From contig NZ_CP021248.1 in the NCBI RefSeq assembly GCF_017309955.1, forward strand, positions 1,054,001 to 1,118,000: a stretch of 64,000 nt of DNA, given 5' to 3'. The notes below the pieces were generated by a model that had not been told where the DNA came from, did no database searches, and saw only the letters and a program-made list of their open reading frames with translations. This DNA comes from Novosphingobium sp. KA1. Lineage in GTDB: Bacteria; Pseudomonadota; Alphaproteobacteria; Sphingomonadales; Sphingomonadaceae. This document shows, in pieces, positions 36,425 to 45,555 of this stretch; position 1 is the first letter of the stretch; every line of letters starts with the position of its first letter. Made by a program: the position numbers and the translations under genes.

Positions 36425-38389
36425 TCAGGTGCCGGGCGCGGGCTTGCGGTATGTCTTGCCGTCGATGGTGGTGACAAGATCGCCGTCCAGCGGCTCGCCC
36501 AGCGGGCTGATGACAAAACCGCCGGGCTCGGTGGTCTTTTTGGTGCCGGTCTGGGCCCCGCTCGCCCGCAGGTCCGAGTGCCAGACGATCCGGGCGCGCC
36601 CGTCCTTCATGACAAGTTCCGCGCTTTCGGTGCCGTCGATCACGTGGGCGCCGTCGTCGGTGAAGCCGGCGTAGCGGGCCGACACGAAGGAAATGCGGCC
36701 GCTCGCGGTCTTGCGGATCTCCACTTCGGCCTTGCCGCCCTTCCACCCGTCCATCGTGAAGCGCCCGGCCGGGGCGGAGGGATAGCGCCGGGGCATCGGA
36801 TCGCCGGCGCGGTAGGGGGTTCCCCAGGGCACCGCAATGGCCCCCGGCGCCACCTTGCGGGCAAGAGGCAGGGCGGTCCGATCGGGCAGGCGCGCGATCA
36901 TCAGCCGGGTCCGCCGCCCGCCCGGTTCGCGGGAGGCCGGGCAGGGCAGCGGATTGGCGCCGCCGCAATCGGGCGAGATCACTTGCGCCTGCCAATAGAC
37001 GACGTTTGTCCCGTCGGGCGACCAGGCCGGATCGGCGCGGGCATTCCAGTCGGGATCGCTGGCGCTGCCGGGCGCGCCGTTTCCGGCATTGAGCTGCTGC
37101 CCGCGATAGGTGCCCCGGTCGCCCCAGCGGTCGATCAGGATCGGCTGGAAGAACCGGCGCATGCCGTTGCGATAGCCATAGCGCGCGCTGAGCATGACCA
37201 TTCGCGTCAGTTCGTCGGTCAGCGGCGGGATGCCCTGCATGGCGCCGTAGTACATGTGGCGCTCGACGGTGCGGTTGTCGAAGACCACGAGCCACTTGTC
37301 GTCGGGTGACATCAGGATCGGATCGGCATAGCCGGGTGCCGATGTCAGCCGGTGCGAATGGCCGGATTGCAGGTCGGTTATGAACATGTCGACGTTGCCG
37401 GATTCGGGAATGCCCATGCCGACCGCATTGCGGCCGTCGCGGGTCCAGCCCCGGGCTTCGCCGATCGCGCCCTTGACCGGGTTGTGGATCAGCACGCCGG
37501 GTCTTTTCGGATCTTCGCGAAAGGCGGCAAACTCAGGGGAGCGGCCATTGGTCAGCACCTGGACGTCGCCGAGTTCGTAGCGCGGGGCCAGCGGCAGCCC
37601 GCGTCGCGGCGCGGGGTTGAAGCGCAGCGTGCCGACCAGCCCGTGCTGGTCGATGTCGGGCCCCGTCGCGATCATGTGGCTCCACATCAGATGGCGGCCA
37701 TCGGGATTGAGCCGCAGCTCGCGCATCGAGCCCCCCGGCCCGGAGCCGTCCGCGCTGGTGTTCCAGCGGATCGGATAGATGCGGATGCGATCGGGCGTGC
37801 AGCGCTCGTCGGCAAGCCCGTATGGCCCGCAATCGACGACGTTGGTTCCCGCGATCATCCTGGTGCCGCCCGGGAAAGGCTGGGGATGATCGAGGCTCAG
37901 CCAGGGCGATCCCGCCGGCACGGTGCGTCCATGCTCGTTGCTGCCGGCCGGGTTGGCATCGCGGCGCGCCTCTGCCGGAACCCCGCAGGTGATGCATTTC
38001 CAGCCATCGCCGTTCGAAAAGACCGTGCCGTCGGTCCGGATCGCGATGACCTGCGGCCCGTCGTGGGTCGGATCCCCGGCGGGAGCGCCCGCGAACTGGA
38101 CGGTGAGCAGCACGTGCCGCCCATCACCCATGTAGGCAGGGCCTTCGACAATCCCGTCGTCGGCGGCGGACATGCAGCCGGTCCCGCGCGGGGCGACCGC
38201 CTTCGAACAGGCGCCCGCCGTTTCGGACGGCGCGGTGGGGGGCAGGGGGAGCGCGGAGACCTCCACCCGTTCGGGTTTCGGGGGGGCTGGCACCGCCGTG
38301 CCTGCTGCCGGCGCGGAAAATGCGCCAAGCGGCGCGAGCGCGGTGCCAAGACTGGCCAGAACGAGGGGGATGCGTGCGGATCGGGACAT
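36425..38389 (-). CDS. Saponin-hydrolase-like secreted beta-propeller
   Basis: This 654-residue protein has a signal peptide (about 1-26) and a TolB/PD40-like propeller. Several phrases match fungal saponin hydrolase (soyasaponin beta-glucuronidase) as I remember it: DGWKCITCGVP, the DCGPYG segment, RIYPIRWNTSADGSG and RELRLNPDG. That enzyme removes the sugar chain from soyasaponin by cutting the glucuronide-aglycone bond. I rate the homology likely but it was recognised from memory. It follows an SDR gene by 109 bp and shares its operator-bearing promoter. Periplasmic action on a glycoside brought in by the TonB receptor would make sense. Confidence 0.7.
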   Translation of the reverse strand: MSRSARIPLVLASLGTALAPLGAFSAPAAGTAVPAPPKPERVEVSALPLPPTAPSETAGACSKAVAPRGTGCMSAADDGIVEGPAYMGDGRHVLLTVQFAGAPAGDPTHDGPQVIAIRTDGTVFSNGDGWKCITCGVPAEARRDANPAGSNEHGRTVPAGSPWLSLDHPQPFPGGTRMIAGTNVVDCGPYGLADERCTPDRIRIYPIRWNTSADGSGPGGSMRELRLNPDGRHLMWSHMIATGPDIDQHGLVGTLRFNPAPRRGLPLAPRYELGDVQVLTNGRSPEFAAFREDPKRPGVLIHNPVKGAIGEARGWTRDGRNAVGMGIPESGNVDMFITDLQSGHSHRLTSAPGYADPILMSPDDKWLVVFDNRTVERHMYYGAMQGIPPLTDELTRMVMLSARYGYRNGMRRFFQPILIDRWGDRGTYRGQQLNAGNGAPGSASDPDWNARADPAWSPDGTNVVYWQAQVISPDCGGANPLPCPASREPGGRRTRLMIARLPDRTALPLARKVAPGAIAVPWGTPYRAGDPMPRRYPSAPAGRFTMDGWKGGKAEVEIRKTASGRISFVSARYAGFTDDGAHVIDGTESAELVMKDGRARIVWHSDLRASGAQTGTKKTTEPGGFVISPLGEPLDGDLVTTIDGKTYRKPAPGT

Positions 38390-38498
38390 GACGGTTCTTC
38401 TCGAAAGCGGTCCATCCGGCGGCGCGGCGACGGACGGGTGAGGGGGAGGGGGGCTGGCGGGCCGGGCGCGCCGCGCAGATCGCGGCGGCCTGCCATCC

Positions 38499-39251
38499 TT
38501 ATCCGATGAACATGCCGCCATTGACGGCCAGGACCTGGCCGGTGACGTAGCTGGCGCCGTCCGAGGCGAGATATTCGCAGGCTGCCGCGATGTCGTCCGG
38601 GGTGCCGGGACGCGGGATCGGGATGTGCTGGGAGATGATTTCCAGCGGCGGGAAGGTCCCGGCCGCGATCCCGGCTTCGGCCATGGGCGTCGCCACCACC
38701 GAGGGGGGGATGGTGTTCACGGTGATGCCGCTGGCGGCAAATTCGCGGGCCAGCGAGCGGGTCAGGCCGATCACCCCGGCCTTGGCGGCGGCATAGTGGG
38801 CGCGGTCTGCGGCGCCGGACTGGCCTGCCTGCGACGAGATGGTGATGATGCGTCCCCAGCTTGCCGCGACCATGTCCGGCAGGGCGGCCTGCACCGTGTT
38901 GAACACGCCGGTCAGGTTGATGTCGATCATGCGCTGCCAGGTCTGCGCGGTGACGTCGAGGAAGCCGATGCCCTCGGAAATCCCGGCATTGGCGACCACG
39001 ATCGCGATCGGGCCGAGCTCTTCGCGGATGGCGGCATAAGCTGCCTCCACGCTGGCGCGGTCGGCGACGTCGACCTTGCGGGCAAGGATGCGCGCTCCTT
39101 GCGCCCGCAGCGCCGCGCTTTCGCGTTCCAGCGCTTCGTCCTGAACGTCGAGCATGGCGACCGGATGGCCCTTGGCGGCAAACAGCCGCGACACGCCGAG
39201 CCCGATGCCCGATGCCCCGCCGGTGACGACGACGACACGATTGGCAACCAT
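38499..39251 (-). CDS. SDR-family oxidoreductase 1
   Basis: This 250-residue classical short-chain dehydrogenase has TGGASGIG (residues 10-17), NAG near 88-90 and the catalytic Ser139/140, Tyr153 and Lys157 (YAAAK). The start ATG 39251 follows GGGAGAAGAT. It would oxidise or reduce a hydroxyl or keto group, for example on a sapogenin or freed sugar. A copy of the shared palindrome lies 78 bp upstream, and the saponin-hydrolase-like gene follows downstream. A second SDR is divergent. Confidence 0.9.
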   Translation of the reverse strand: MVANRVVVVTGGASGIGLGVSRLFAAKGHPVAMLDVQDEALERESAALRAQGARILARKVDVADRASVEAAYAAIREELGPIAIVVANAGISEGIGFLDVTAQTWQRMIDINLTGVFNTVQAALPDMVAASWGRIITISSQAGQSGAADRAHYAAAKAGVIGLTRSLAREFAASGITVNTIPPSVVATPMAEAGIAAGTFPPLEIISQHIPIPRPGTPDDIAAACEYLASDGASYVTGQVLAVNGGMFIG

Positions 39252-39329
39252 ATCTTCTCTCCCGTTGGGCGCTCGGCAGGATGGGGCCGGCGCCTTTTCA
39301 TGTGTGGCGTCCTGTCCGGTTACGCCTGT

Positions 39330-39352
39330 TTGTGCGATAATGTGGCGCACAA
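39330..39352. promoter_or_regulatory. Regulon operator site A
   Basis: TTGTGCG-N9-CGCACAA is a perfect 7-bp inverted repeat whose 17-bp core is TGCGATAATGTGGCGCA. It lies between two divergent SDR genes. GATAAT inside it could be the -10 box for the rightward SDR. It is one of five related sites in the window. Confidence 0.78.
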
Positions 39353-39459
39353 CTTGCCAGCTGTCCAGCCTCGATATAGGCAATCCGGCGAGGGGATCCG
39401 GCGCCGCGATTCGACGTTGCGGGCAATGCCGGGGCCCGAAAACAACAGGAGAAATGGGG

Positions 39460-40272
39460 ATGCCAGTGCCAGACGTTTCGGATCGCTCGCTCGATCAGCT
39501 GACCTCGCTGAAGGGCCGGGGCGCGGTTGTCACCGGGGCGGCGTGGGGGCTGGGCAAGGCCGCGGCGCGGCGGCTTGCCGAAGCCGGCGCGTCGGTGCTG
39601 ATCGCCGATATCGATGAAGAGGCCGCCGCCGCAACTGCCCGCGAACTGGCCGGACGGTTCGGCGTCGATGTCGTCTCGATCCGCCTCGACGCGGGTGATC
39701 CAGCGTCGATCGTGGCGGCTGCCGACCTTGCCGAGAGCCGCTTCGGCACGCTCGACATCTGGGTCAACAATGCCGGTATCCCGTCGTTTCAGCCGCTGCT
39801 CGACCTCGACGTCGAGGAGTTCGATAACGTCCTGGCGATCAATCTGCGCGGCACCTTTGTCGGCGCCAGGGAAGCGGCGCGGCGGATGATCGCGCGGGGG
39901 CGCGGCGGGGTGATCGTCAACGTCGCCTCGCTGGCCGGCGTGCGCGGTATTTCCGAAGGGCAGGCTGCCTATTGCAGTTCGAAGCACGGCGTTGTCGGCC
40001 TGACCAGGCAACTGGCGATCGAACTGGGCGGGCACGGCATCCGCGTGCTGGGGGTGGCTCCGGGTTTCTCGCTGACCGAGAAGACCATGTTCATCGCCGA
40101 ATGGGACGAGGAAACGATCAGGAACTGCCCGATCCCCGGCATCGGCGGCAGCCGCCTCGGACGGGTCGGCGTGGCCGACGACATTGCCCGGGCGATCCTG
40201 TTCTGCGCCTCGGACATGGCCATGTTCATGACCGGCAGCACTTTGCTGCTCGAAGGCGGAATGGCGGCCTGA
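39460..40272 (+). CDS. SDR-family oxidoreductase 2
   Basis: This 270-residue short-chain dehydrogenase has TGAAWGLG at 25-32, NNAG at 103-106 and the catalytic Ser157, Tyr171 and Lys175 (YCSSK). The N-terminus is about 20 residues longer than usual. Two ATGs six bases apart exist; 39460 lies eight bases after AGGAG and is preferred over 39454. It is divergent from the first SDR across operator A, so both are probably induced together. Its substrate is unknown, but the neighbourhood suggests a sugar or sapogenin alcohol. Confidence 0.9.
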   Translation: MPVPDVSDRSLDQLTSLKGRGAVVTGAAWGLGKAAARRLAEAGASVLIADIDEEAAAATARELAGRFGVDVVSIRLDAGDPASIVAAADLAESRFGTLDIWVNNAGIPSFQPLLDLDVEEFDNVLAINLRGTFVGAREAARRMIARGRGGVIVNVASLAGVRGISEGQAAYCSSKHGVVGLTRQLAIELGGHGIRVLGVAPGFSLTEKTMFIAEWDEETIRNCPIPGIGGSRLGRVGVADDIARAILFCASDMAMFMTGSTLLLEGGMAA

Positions 40273-40277
40273 CGGTT

Positions 40278-40316
40278 GGCGGGTGGGGGCACCCGGGGCA
40301 ATGCTCCCGGGCCGCC
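40278..40316. terminator. Convergent terminator-like hairpin
   Basis: CCCGGG (40292-40297) and CCCGGG (40306-40311) pair around an 8-nt loop, with flanking GGCGG and CCGCC able to extend the stem. It occupies the 45-bp gap between the converging SDR2 and gntR genes. There is no T run. Confidence 0.5.
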
Positions 40317-40317
40317 T

Positions 40318-41130
40318 CTATTCGCCCGCGCCCGGCCGCAGGAAACGGGCCCGCGTGGCGGCAACCGACCGGCGCGCGGCGGCGACGGCCTGCTCCTCCA
40401 CCGCGAAGAGCAGGTGCTGGAGCACCGCGTCGAGGTGCGCGTGCATGGCCGCGCGGGCGGCGGCGGGATCGCGCCGCTGCAGCGCGGCGAGGATGGCGCG
40501 GTGCTCCGCCACCACCGGCTTGACGTTGGCGGTGCGCGCCTGTTCGAGCAGCAGGCGGCATTCCGGCGAAGTGGAGCGCAAGGTCCAGAGCTGTTCGACG
40601 GTCCGGACGATGGCGCTGTTCCTGCCGGCGCGGGCGATCGTCATGTGGAAGGCCTCGTCGGCGTTCTCTTCGCCGCGCGCATCGGCGTTCTCCAGCGCGA
40701 TCGCGGCAACGAGGTGCTCCAGCCGGTGGAGTTCCTCGTCGGTGATGTGGCGGGCGGCGAGCGCCGCGGCCTCGCCTTCGATCAGCAGCCGCGCCTCGAT
40801 GAGTTCGAAGGGGCTGACGGTGAATTCGGGCTCCCGGTCGATGTCACCGGGCAGGCGGATCACGAAAGTGCCCGCCCCCAGGCGCGCCTCGACCAGGCCC
40901 AGCACCTCCATCGCCAGCATTGCCTCGCGCACGACCGGCCTGCTCACGCCCATGCCGGTCGCGATGTCGCGTTCCGCGGGCATGCGCTCGCCCACCGCGT
41001 ACGTGCCGGACTGGAGTTCGGCGATCAGCGCCTTCACCACCCGGCGGTAGAGCCTGCCCTCACCCCCGCACTCGCCCCCGCCTGCCGGATCCAGCCCGAT
41101 GAGCGGCTTTGCACCCGCGATACCTGCCAT
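40318..41130 (-). CDS. GntR/FadR-type regulator
   Basis: This 270-residue FadR-subfamily regulator has a winged helix at about 27-95 (GERMPAERDIATGMGVSRPVVREAMLAMEVLGLVEARLG) and an all-helical FCD effector domain at about 105-240. His residues in the FCD domain (HMTIARAG, EHRAIL) suit metal-assisted binding of an organic acid or sugar acid. The start at 41130 lies 20 bp downstream of a canonical FadR-type operator, so it represses itself. It is the last gene of the GH106-GH2-GH39 direction and may respond to a sugar acid such as a uronate. Confidence 0.88.
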   Translation of the reverse strand: MAGIAGAKPLIGLDPAGGGECGGEGRLYRRVVKALIAELQSGTYAVGERMPAERDIATGMGVSRPVVREAMLAMEVLGLVEARLGAGTFVIRLPGDIDREPEFTVSPFELIEARLLIEGEAAALAARHITDEELHRLEHLVAAIALENADARGEENADEAFHMTIARAGRNSAIVRTVEQLWTLRSTSPECRLLLEQARTANVKPVVAEHRAILAALQRRDPAAARAAMHAHLDAVLQHLLFAVEEQAVAAARRSVAATRARFLRPGAGE

Positions 41131-41150
41131 ACCTTCCCGCCTTGCCGTTA

Positions 41151-41161
41151 TGGTCGGACCA
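41151..41161. promoter_or_regulatory. FadR-type GntR operator
   Basis: TGGTC-G-GACCA is a perfect match to the FadR-subfamily consensus TGGTC-N-GACCA. It lies 20 bp upstream of the gntR start and 27 bp downstream of the GH39 coding end. I saw no second copy in the window. Confidence 0.8.
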
Positions 41162-41188
41162 ATTTTCCCTGGACGCCCCGCCATGCGA

Positions 41189-42745
41189 TCAGGCGATCTC
41201 GACCAGGGCGAGCCCTTCGGCGGGCAGGTCGAGCGTGAGCGAGGCGTCGGCGCCGAGGCGGCGTGTTTCCACCACCGGCCGCGAGACCTGCCGCAACTGC
41301 GCGATCTGCGCGCGCGAGGGGTACCGGGGCGAGCCCATCGCCCACCAGGCCGGCATCGGCGAGCCGCGCTCCCAATCGACATAGTGCACCTGCGCGGTCC
41401 GTCCGCCCTTCAGCCCGTCGAACTGCACGGTCACGCGCCTGGCTCCGCCGACGATCTTGCGTTCGGAGGTCATGCCGGGAATGCCGCCGGGCTGATCGAC
41501 TTCGGCGAGATTCCACACGAGTGCGGAGATCCGCCCCCGCTTGTCCTTCGCGGCCAGCGCCGGGCCCTGCGCGGCGAGCCGCTCGGTGCCGAGCCGGTGC
41601 AGCAGCCGGTAGGTATTGAACGAAGGTTTGGCGATGCCGTCGATCATCATGCTCCAGCCCATCGAGCCTTCCTTCAGCATGTAGTCGTCGACGCCCAGTT
41701 CCTCGTACATGCCGCTCAGCGTCCATTGCGACATGCCCGCGCAGTGCGCCATGCCGCCGGCGATGACGTGGGCGATCATCGCCGGGCTGTCGGACGACCA
41801 TTCGGACAGCCACATCGGCTTGCCGGCGAACGTGCCGGCATCGATAGTGCGCCGGGCATCGGCAAGCGCGTCGGGGATGACGGCATTGACGCTGCGGCGC
41901 GGGCTGCCCTTGCCGAAGACCTCGTCCTGGTTGTCACCGGCGTAGACATGGGTGGCGAAGAAGTCGACGGGGGCGTTGTTGGCCGCGCACCATTCGGCAA
42001 AATCGCCGATCCATGCCGTTTTCGAGGTGGCGGGGCCGCCGACCTTGATCTGCGGGTCGACCGACTTGATGGCGACCGCGACGGCCTTGTACATGTCGAA
42101 ATAGCGCTGCTTGTCGGCGGTCCAGAAGAACGAGAGGTTGGGTTCGTTCCACACCTCGAAGGGCCAGCTGCGCACGGCATCCAGCCCGTAGCGATCGACC
42201 ATCGCGGTGGTGAAAGACCGGATGAATCCGGCAAATTCGGCGTCCGAGGTCGGCGGCGTGATATTGCCGCCGTAGAAGCCGAACTGGGTTTTCCCGGAGG
42301 CGAGCTTGCCGGGCATGAAGCTCAGTTCCACATAGGGCGACACGCCAAGGTCGAGCAGGCCGTCGTAGACGCGGTAGACGTTCAGCCAGTTCGGGCCACC
42401 GTTGCGGCGCATCTCGAGGATGCTCTTGCCGAACACCCCCAGTTCGTCGTTGAAGATGCCGTGGAAGCGTGCGCGCTTGATGCCCGCCTCCGCCACGGCG
42501 AGCCGCATGTCCTGCCGCCATTCCTCGCGCATGGTGATCGCCGCACGGTCCGATCCGACACATTCCTCCCAGACATGGGGCAGGGCGCCCGCAACCGTGC
42601 GGGTATCGACCCGCACCGTTTCGCCAGCGAGGGCGGCGCCCCCGCGGGCGGCCCCACTGGCGGCCCCAATGGCGGCCCGAGCCCCGCTGGCCGACAAGGC
42701 CGCGGCGGCGGCGCCTGATGCCAGAAACATGCGTCGATCCAACAT
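41189..42745 (-). CDS. GH39-family glycosidase, Tat-exported
   Basis: This 518-residue glycoside hydrolase starts with a Tat-like signal (DRRMFLASG, residues 3-11). The (beta/alpha)8 barrel carries EVWNEPN with acid/base Glu201 and WLSEWSS with nucleophile Glu315, as in GH39 beta-xylosidases and iduronidases. A C-terminal beta-sandwich covers about 410-518. The start ATG 42745 follows GGAGA at good spacing. The segment between the signal and the domain is Ala/Gly-rich with repeated GGCGGCCCC-like DNA. It probably removes xylose or a related sugar from a glycoside in the periplasm. GH106 and GH2 precede it in the same operon. Confidence 0.85.
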   Translation of the reverse strand: MLDRRMFLASGAAAAALSASGARAAIGAASGAARGGAALAGETVRVDTRTVAGALPHVWEECVGSDRAAITMREEWRQDMRLAVAEAGIKRARFHGIFNDELGVFGKSILEMRRNGGPNWLNVYRVYDGLLDLGVSPYVELSFMPGKLASGKTQFGFYGGNITPPTSDAEFAGFIRSFTTAMVDRYGLDAVRSWPFEVWNEPNLSFFWTADKQRYFDMYKAVAVAIKSVDPQIKVGGPATSKTAWIGDFAEWCAANNAPVDFFATHVYAGDNQDEVFGKGSPRRSVNAVIPDALADARRTIDAGTFAGKPMWLSEWSSDSPAMIAHVIAGGMAHCAGMSQWTLSGMYEELGVDDYMLKEGSMGWSMMIDGIAKPSFNTYRLLHRLGTERLAAQGPALAAKDKRGRISALVWNLAEVDQPGGIPGMTSERKIVGGARRVTVQFDGLKGGRTAQVHYVDWERGSPMPAWWAMGSPRYPSRAQIAQLRQVSRPVVETRRLGADASLTLDLPAEGLALVEIA

Positions 42746-42780
42746 GGGCAGTCTCTCCGGTATTTGCTGATGGGCGGGAT

Positions 42781-45525
42781 TCAATGCGCGATCTCGATTC
42801 CGGCCAGCGCGACGTTGCCCGACACGCTGGTGAAATCGAGCTTGAGGCGGCCGTTGCGGACAGTGACCGGGAAGCTGCGGAGCAGTTCCTTGAGCGGCGC
42901 CCCGGCCGCCCTGCCAATGTTGAGACCCTGGATGACCGCCTCTCCGTTCGCGGTGACGGTGAGGGCCTGGTCGGACGAGGCGGTCTTGCGCGGTTCGAAG
43001 AGGTGCAGTGTCACCGTCCAGCTGCCGTTCGGCAGGGGAATGTCGTAGCTGAAGGCATCCCCGTCGCGCCAGTAGTCGAACAATGCCGGGTCGGCTGCAT
43101 CGACCGTGCGGATCGGCGCCATCGAGCGCCCGCCGAAACCGACAAGGTTGAGCACGGCCGGCTTGCCGCCCGTCACGAACGTGTCCGAACCGAAGTGGCG
43201 GCTGCCGTGATGCCCGCCCTGATGCCCGCCGGCCAGTTCAAGACCGGGCAGTTCAAGACCGGCTGGGCTACCCGCATTGATGCGCAGTCCGCCGCGCTCC
43301 ACGTCGGGCCCGTTCCAGGTGGCGCGGTCGGTCAGGGTCTTGCCGCCCTGCGTGGTCGTCACCACGGCGGCATTGGCGCCGGGCCGCAGCGCCACGTCTT
43401 TCCATTCGCAGACAAAGTCCCGGCAGGGCACTTCGCCGACCGGCCTGCCGTTGATCGTCAGTCGCGCGGACGGGGCGGTGGCATAAGCCTTGACGTCCAT
43501 CACCGGATAGGCGCGGTCCAGATCGCGCGTTCCGGCAAAGTGCAGGGCAGGGCTGTCGCTCCAGGCCACCTTGTAGAACCAGAAGGCATCCTTGCGGGTC
43601 TTGCGGTCCGCCGTGATCAGCCCCTTGTCGTTGAGGTCGACCGCGTCGCCTTCATCACGCAGGTCGCTGGCAAAGTCGAACATCGCCCAGACCCAGCTGG
43701 CAAACACGAAATCGCGGGCGGCGATGCTCGGCCAGGACTGCTCGTGGACCCATGCCTGGTACTCTTCGGGATGGGGACGGCCGACAAAATTGACATAACC
43801 GCTGCGCACGTCGTCGCTGTGCTGGCTGATCGCGCCGCCCGCGCCGTATTCGCTGAGCGAGAGCGGCAGCCCCGGATGCTCGCGGTGGAGCTTGTCGAGC
43901 GTGTCGCCAAGGTCCTGGCGGACCTCCAGGGGCTTGGGATAATACCAGCCGTAGTAGCGGTTGTAGCCGATCAGGTCGGTGGTTCCGGCCAGCGTCTCTC
44001 CGGCGGTCTGGACCAGCGTCAGCCCTTCGCAGCAATCGGCAAAAGTGGTCGGGCGATCGGGGTCTTCCTGCCGGGCGATGGCATTGAGGTGCGCGAGCAG
44101 GGCCTGCGGCTGCGGCGGCGCGCCTTTCTGGCCGAAACCCTTGGCCGAATCCACTTCGTTGCCGACCGACCACATCAGGATCGCGGGGTGGTTGTAGTTC
44201 TGCCGGATCTGCTCGCGCAATTGCTGCTCGGCATTGGCCCAGAGCGCATCCGAGCCCTTGCCGCCGGTAATGCTGGGGGTGGTGACGTAAGGCAGCTCGG
44301 CCCAGACCACCATGCCGGCCTTGTCGGCGAGATCGGACCAGGCATCGGCGTGCTGGTAATGGGCCTGGCGGATGGTGTTGGCCCCGAGTTCCTCGACCAG
44401 CGCCATGTCCTGCGCGTGCTGCGCGGGCGTCAGTGCCCAGCCCGAGCCGAGCGCGTCCTGATGGCGCGAGACACCGCGCAGCTTCACATGCCGCCCGTTC
44501 AGGAAAAAGCCCTTGTCGGCATCGAAGCGGAAGGTGCGAAGGCCCAGCGGCTGCGACACCCGGTCCAGCACGGCCTTGCCGTCCGAAAGGGTGGCGGTGA
44601 CCGAATAGAGGTAGGGATCGGCCCGTCCGTCCCAGCGATGGGGACGGGCCAGGTCGAGCGCCGTGCGCTGCTCGCCGGTTCCGCTCGCCAGGGTGACCGG
44701 CTGGACGGTGCGGGCGACGACCTTGCCGCGCGCGTCGCGGATCTCGGTCGCGAGGGTGAGGCTGCGCGGCGCCGGGCCGGCATTGCGCAAGCGGGTGCGC
44801 ACCTCGACTGTCGCGCTTTCGGCGGAAATCCTCGTCGCATGCGCGTAGACGCCCGGTCCGCCGTAATCGAGCGGATCGATGGACGCGGCGGGAAGCTGGA
44901 GCAGTGCAACCTCGCGGTAAATGCCTCCATGCACGAAGAAATCGCCGGAGAGCGGAATGACTTCGGAGGTGGAGCTGCCGGGCTCCACCTTGCTGTTGTC
45001 GGCGCTGACCACGACCAGATTGCGCTGGCCCGGCTTCCAGGCATCGGTAACGTCGAGGCGGAAGCGGGCGAAAGCGCCCTTGTGGGTGCCGACATGGTGG
45101 CCGTTTACCCAGACTTCGGCCAGTTTGCCGACCGCTGCAAAGTCCAGATACTGGCGGTCGCCCGGCTTCGCCTTTGGCGCATCGACCTGCAGGCGGTACC
45201 AGCCCAGGCCCTGCCGGTTGTCGGTCTCGGCGCCGCGCTTCTGGGCATAGGCACCGATGCGGTTCCAGCTGTGCGGGACCGAGACCTGCTCCCAGTCCCG
45301 ATCGTCGAAGCCGGTGGCGGTGACCGCCGCCGGAGCATCGCCGAAGTGGAAGCGCCAGCCATGCGACAGGTCGATTGCCGCTCGCCCGGTTCCTGGCTGC
45401 CTGGCTGCCTGCGTGCCTGCCTGCGACGCAGTGCGGTCCGCCGCCACGGCCGCGGGGGATATGGCTGTGGCGGCGATTGCCGAACCCAGCATCAGGCCTG
45501 TCAGTATCCGCTTGAAATCGCCCAC
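42781..45525 (-). CDS. GH2 beta-galactosidase-like enzyme with malectin-like tail
   Basis: This 914-residue enzyme has a signal peptide (about 1-29) and the GH2 sugar-binding domain (50-210). An immunoglobulin-like domain (about 215-335) and a TIM barrel follow, with acid/base Glu457 in SVGNEVD and nucleophile Glu559 in LSEYGAGG. A DUF4982-type domain and a malectin-like carbohydrate-binding domain (about 790-914) end the protein. The linker before the tail has short in-frame duplications (LELPGLELAGG, HQGGHHG). It starts at GTG 45525 with AGGGAGAG upstream. Galactosidase activity on a saponin or glycan chain is the likely role, though GH2 also includes glucuronidases and mannosidases. Confidence 0.87.
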   Translation of the reverse strand: MGDFKRILTGLMLGSAIAATAISPAAVAADRTASQAGTQAARQPGTGRAAIDLSHGWRFHFGDAPAAVTATGFDDRDWEQVSVPHSWNRIGAYAQKRGAETDNRQGLGWYRLQVDAPKAKPGDRQYLDFAAVGKLAEVWVNGHHVGTHKGAFARFRLDVTDAWKPGQRNLVVVSADNSKVEPGSSTSEVIPLSGDFFVHGGIYREVALLQLPAASIDPLDYGGPGVYAHATRISAESATVEVRTRLRNAGPAPRSLTLATEIRDARGKVVARTVQPVTLASGTGEQRTALDLARPHRWDGRADPYLYSVTATLSDGKAVLDRVSQPLGLRTFRFDADKGFFLNGRHVKLRGVSRHQDALGSGWALTPAQHAQDMALVEELGANTIRQAHYQHADAWSDLADKAGMVVWAELPYVTTPSITGGKGSDALWANAEQQLREQIRQNYNHPAILMWSVGNEVDSAKGFGQKGAPPQPQALLAHLNAIARQEDPDRPTTFADCCEGLTLVQTAGETLAGTTDLIGYNRYYGWYYPKPLEVRQDLGDTLDKLHREHPGLPLSLSEYGAGGAISQHSDDVRSGYVNFVGRPHPEEYQAWVHEQSWPSIAARDFVFASWVWAMFDFASDLRDEGDAVDLNDKGLITADRKTRKDAFWFYKVAWSDSPALHFAGTRDLDRAYPVMDVKAYATAPSARLTINGRPVGEVPCRDFVCEWKDVALRPGANAAVVTTTQGGKTLTDRATWNGPDVERGGLRINAGSPAGLELPGLELAGGHQGGHHGSRHFGSDTFVTGGKPAVLNLVGFGGRSMAPIRTVDAADPALFDYWRDGDAFSYDIPLPNGSWTVTLHLFEPRKTASSDQALTVTANGEAVIQGLNIGRAAGAPLKELLRSFPVTVRNGRLKLDFTSVSGNVALAGIEIAH
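43212..43266. repeat. Short tandem duplications in GH2 linker
   Basis: Two adjacent imperfect tandem repeats are seen on the + strand: TGATGCCCGCC twice (43209-43230 region), then AGTTCAAGACCGG twice (about 43235-43263). They keep the reading frame and only lengthen the linker before the malectin-like tail. Confidence 0.6.
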
Positions 45526-45555
45526 TTTCCACTCTCCCTGTTGTCGGTTTCCGGT

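Noticed and set aside
40280..40560. Continuation of SDR2 or a new gene past 40272
   Set aside because: The stop at 40272 is clear, and the following sequence is the antisense of gntR with a hairpin between.
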